DNA from: Rallus limicola
Lineage: Eukaryota > Chordata > Aves > Gruiformes > Rallidae
NCBI GenBank assembly: GCA_022605955.1
Contig: JAKCOZ010000008.1
Location: 9,488,001 to 9,552,000, forward strand
Direction of reading: 5' to 3'
Length of the DNA: 64,000 nt
Made by a program: the position numbers and the translations under genes. A model generated the notes under the pieces. It was given only the letters and a program-made list of their open reading frames with translations. It made no database searches and was not told the DNA's origin. Positions 61,592 through 64,000 of this stretch are shown here, piece by piece; position 1 is the first letter of the stretch, and every line of letters starts with the position of its first letter.

Positions 61592-64000
61592 CTGAATTTG
61601 CATTTGACTTCCCTATCACTTTCTGCTGTTTAAATAGATTAGGGACTGAGTCCCTGCTGCACAAGGTCTGGAGAATATTTCCAATGTGCATACCTCAAAA
61701 ATGCACAAAATGAGTTTTTAAATCAGGTGTTGCAGTGCAATTGAATCTTAATCTTCGAGGTCTGGACTGTAACTCCATTTTCTGTATGCCTTGCCAAACA
61801 GAGATGGATTAGAACTATCCTCAGGTGGGCAGAAAACTGTGTAGTTAGAGTCCACAGATCAGAGCAGGCTGTGGTGGAAGAAGGAAGAGATGAAAAAGAG
61901 TTATTTTCAGCAATATAATAGTTTCTTTAAAAGATAAAAGACCCCATGATAGTTGTAAAAATTAGAGGCAATAGCTTCAATGATGAAATAAATTCTGTTC
62001 TGTGTGAATCGAGCACTGCTGTGGCGAAGCTGGAAATAGTTTAGAGGGACCAAATGTATTTAATTGCCAAGTGCTTGCTGGTGATGGATTACCATGTAAA
62101 CCGTGTCAAGGAACACAGGAGCACAGAAATAGAAACCTTACATACTTAGATGAGCAGAGATGTAGACTACCTGTCTTTTTAATCATAAGATAGCATGAAG
62201 AAATGTGTGTTGTCTGATACAGCTGTTGCAGACAGAGTGGCTAAAAGGGGCTTGATTGAACGCCTGCTGGGTGAGATTTAACTGCATTTGGACTGAGGCA
62301 TTTCTGTGGAGCTGGGAAAAAATTGAGATGCCATGGCATAGGGTTATTCACCTCCCCTGAGGGAATTGCACCTGCTGTTAACAAGACAATTTTCAATGTC
62401 GGGGATCTTTGACTGCCTCCAGACACTTCAGGAATCAGTGTACTTGAGCACATTTTCCATCTGCATTCAGACCAAGGGGCTGACCTTTTTCTCCCTGAAG
62501 TGGAAGCTGTAACTGCCAGGTGCATCTTTTGTTCCTTTGATGCTGGAGCTGATGCGAGGCACTCAAATTGAGAAGTAGGAGCAGAGCTGAGAAGGCATGC
62601 TTGCAAAGAGGCTCTTCACGATCAGCCAAGTTTCTTTACTACTCAGTGTCAGCTACATCAACTTCCACTTCCAGTGGCTTTTATGATAGGGTATGGGATG
62701 GTGGGATTGTTGCTTAGGACAATGTACTCTTTAGGTCTTTGTCTCCCCTTCCCCTCTCCCAAGAAATCACCCTGCTCAGGTGGATTAAAGAAAGGCATGA
62801 GAAGTAGCCCACCCTTATTTTCCTGTTTCTATTGTTTTCAGTCCCTAATTCTATTCCTTAATTCTTGTGGACAGATATCTTCTAGCATTTTACTTCCTGT
62901 TGTGTGCATAGCTGCATGAAATCATGATCTGACCTGTCGGCAGTGGCAGGAAATGATGGGGAGGGTCAGTATGCTCCACGATGTCCAAGTCCTGGATATT
63001 CGCTTCTATCAAACACATCTTGAAAGTCCAATAAAACTTGGTGCTGATTTTCCAACTAGTTACCCTTTGAAAGGAGCACAGCTTGCTCTGAACTAATTAA
63101 ACAGCTGTTTGTAAGATAGCTCTTCAGTGCTGATAATCAGATATAGCAATATTACACTGTAAAAGTGGTATTTTAAGGGCTAATTGAATCTGTGAAGTTG
63201 GGCACTCATGCTAGGAAATGTGACACATTGCCTACTGAGTCTTGTTCGAAACTGATAAAAACTTGCCTGTGAGATGATGAACATTATTCAGCATTTAGGT
63301 GGCCTCTGCAGCCTCAATCCACTTCCCTTGTTTAAGGCAGTCCCAGGACAAATACGGTGTTGAATACTTATGTTCTCTGCCAGCCAGGTGTAGCAACAAA
63401 GCATTTGGTGCTTTGTAAACCTGCCAGGTGAAGGGACTCTACGTGTAGTTTGTTACTGAGCAGTTCTTTTTGAGGCAGAAAAAAGTTGAGAGAAAGAATA
63501 GTGGTTTGACTTCAGGTTCTCTAAGAAAGAAATGTGTAATCTTTTCAGAAAAAGTGCAGATGTTTGTGCTTCTCTGTCCATAAACTACTAGTCCTCTATT
63601 CTGATCTCTACTTCTCCATCTTTGTTTCACTCTTTGTCCTGTTTGGTTTGGATTCTGCCTCTTCTAAGGTTCCACCACACCATGCGCTCCCTTTTCTCTA
63701 CTCCCCCCTCCCCGCACCTTCATATGTTTTCCAAAATTATATAGACATTGTGAACTTTTCAGTTTATCACAAACTCAACAAACAAACTGATAGATAACCA
63801 CATGAGAAAATTCTCCTCAGGTTCCAAAAGTATAAGAGAAGCTTAGGTGTGGTCTTTGGGATGCCTCTGTGATGCTTGGCATTATGCCAATGGCTTAGCA
63901 TCAGATTGTTGAAATAGTTTGTTTTATCAGTTGATTCCTGCTACAAATTTCCAAAATAGTTTCTTAAAAAGGAATAGGGTATTGAGGGTTGGTTTTTTTT

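Larger units (their letters stand above)
58426..64000. other. Unique non-coding DNA
   Basis: No gene is recognised. It holds a T tract at 60218-60231, an A tract at 61257-61269, a direct duplication at 61328-61386 and a perfect palindrome at 61559-61591. A 121-codon minus-strand frame at 62241-62606 is open but unrecognised. The final 8 bases are a T run that continues beyond the window. Confidence 0.5.

Overview
This is AT-rich, CpG-poor vertebrate DNA, and the repeats point to a bird. Three elements support that: a clear CR1 (chicken repeat 1) 3' end at 28255-29030, an avian-type ERVL solo LTR at 25024-25503, and older CR1/L3-type LINE relics at about 19990-20890 and 31125-31545. Several ancient amniote MIR/CORE-SINE-like relics are scattered around them. 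The species and the chromosomal locus cannot be read from the sequence.

I find no protein-coding exon, tRNA, rRNA, known microRNA, CRISPR array or CpG-island promoter. The longest open frames (175 codons at 18131-18658, 158 at 35183-35659, 138 at 17150-17566 and at 48870-49286) match no family I recognise and are about what chance gives in 64 kb read in six frames. The only recognisable protein-like sequence is the decayed C-terminal part of LINE reverse transcriptase. The window is best read as intergenic DNA or the inside of a very large intron.

Layout. 1-15 kb: unique DNA with homopolymer tracts, one old self-complementary repeat (about 2003-2080) and two short hairpins (12964-12995, 14731-14776). 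15-21 kb: a MIR-like relic, a strong 47-bp-arm quasi-palindrome (17979-18081), a TE-free AT-rich block with homeodomain-like motifs (19370-19850), and a minus-strand CR1/L3 relic. 21-32 kb: the ERVL solo LTR, the CR1 copy and another minus-strand CR1 relic; this is the most TE-rich part. 32-38 kb: two MIR-like relics in opposite orientation. 38-54 kb: almost featureless unique DNA. 54-64 kb: two MIR-like relics, two short tandem duplications and a perfect 33-nt palindrome (61559-61591).

No genes operate together here. The window holds mobile-element fossils, local rearrangement scars and possibly some conserved non-coding regulatory DNA. I did not find a novel biological system. The observations most worth a second look are the quasi-palindrome at 18 kb, the perfect palindrome at 61.6 kb and the candidate regulatory block at 19.4-19.85 kb.
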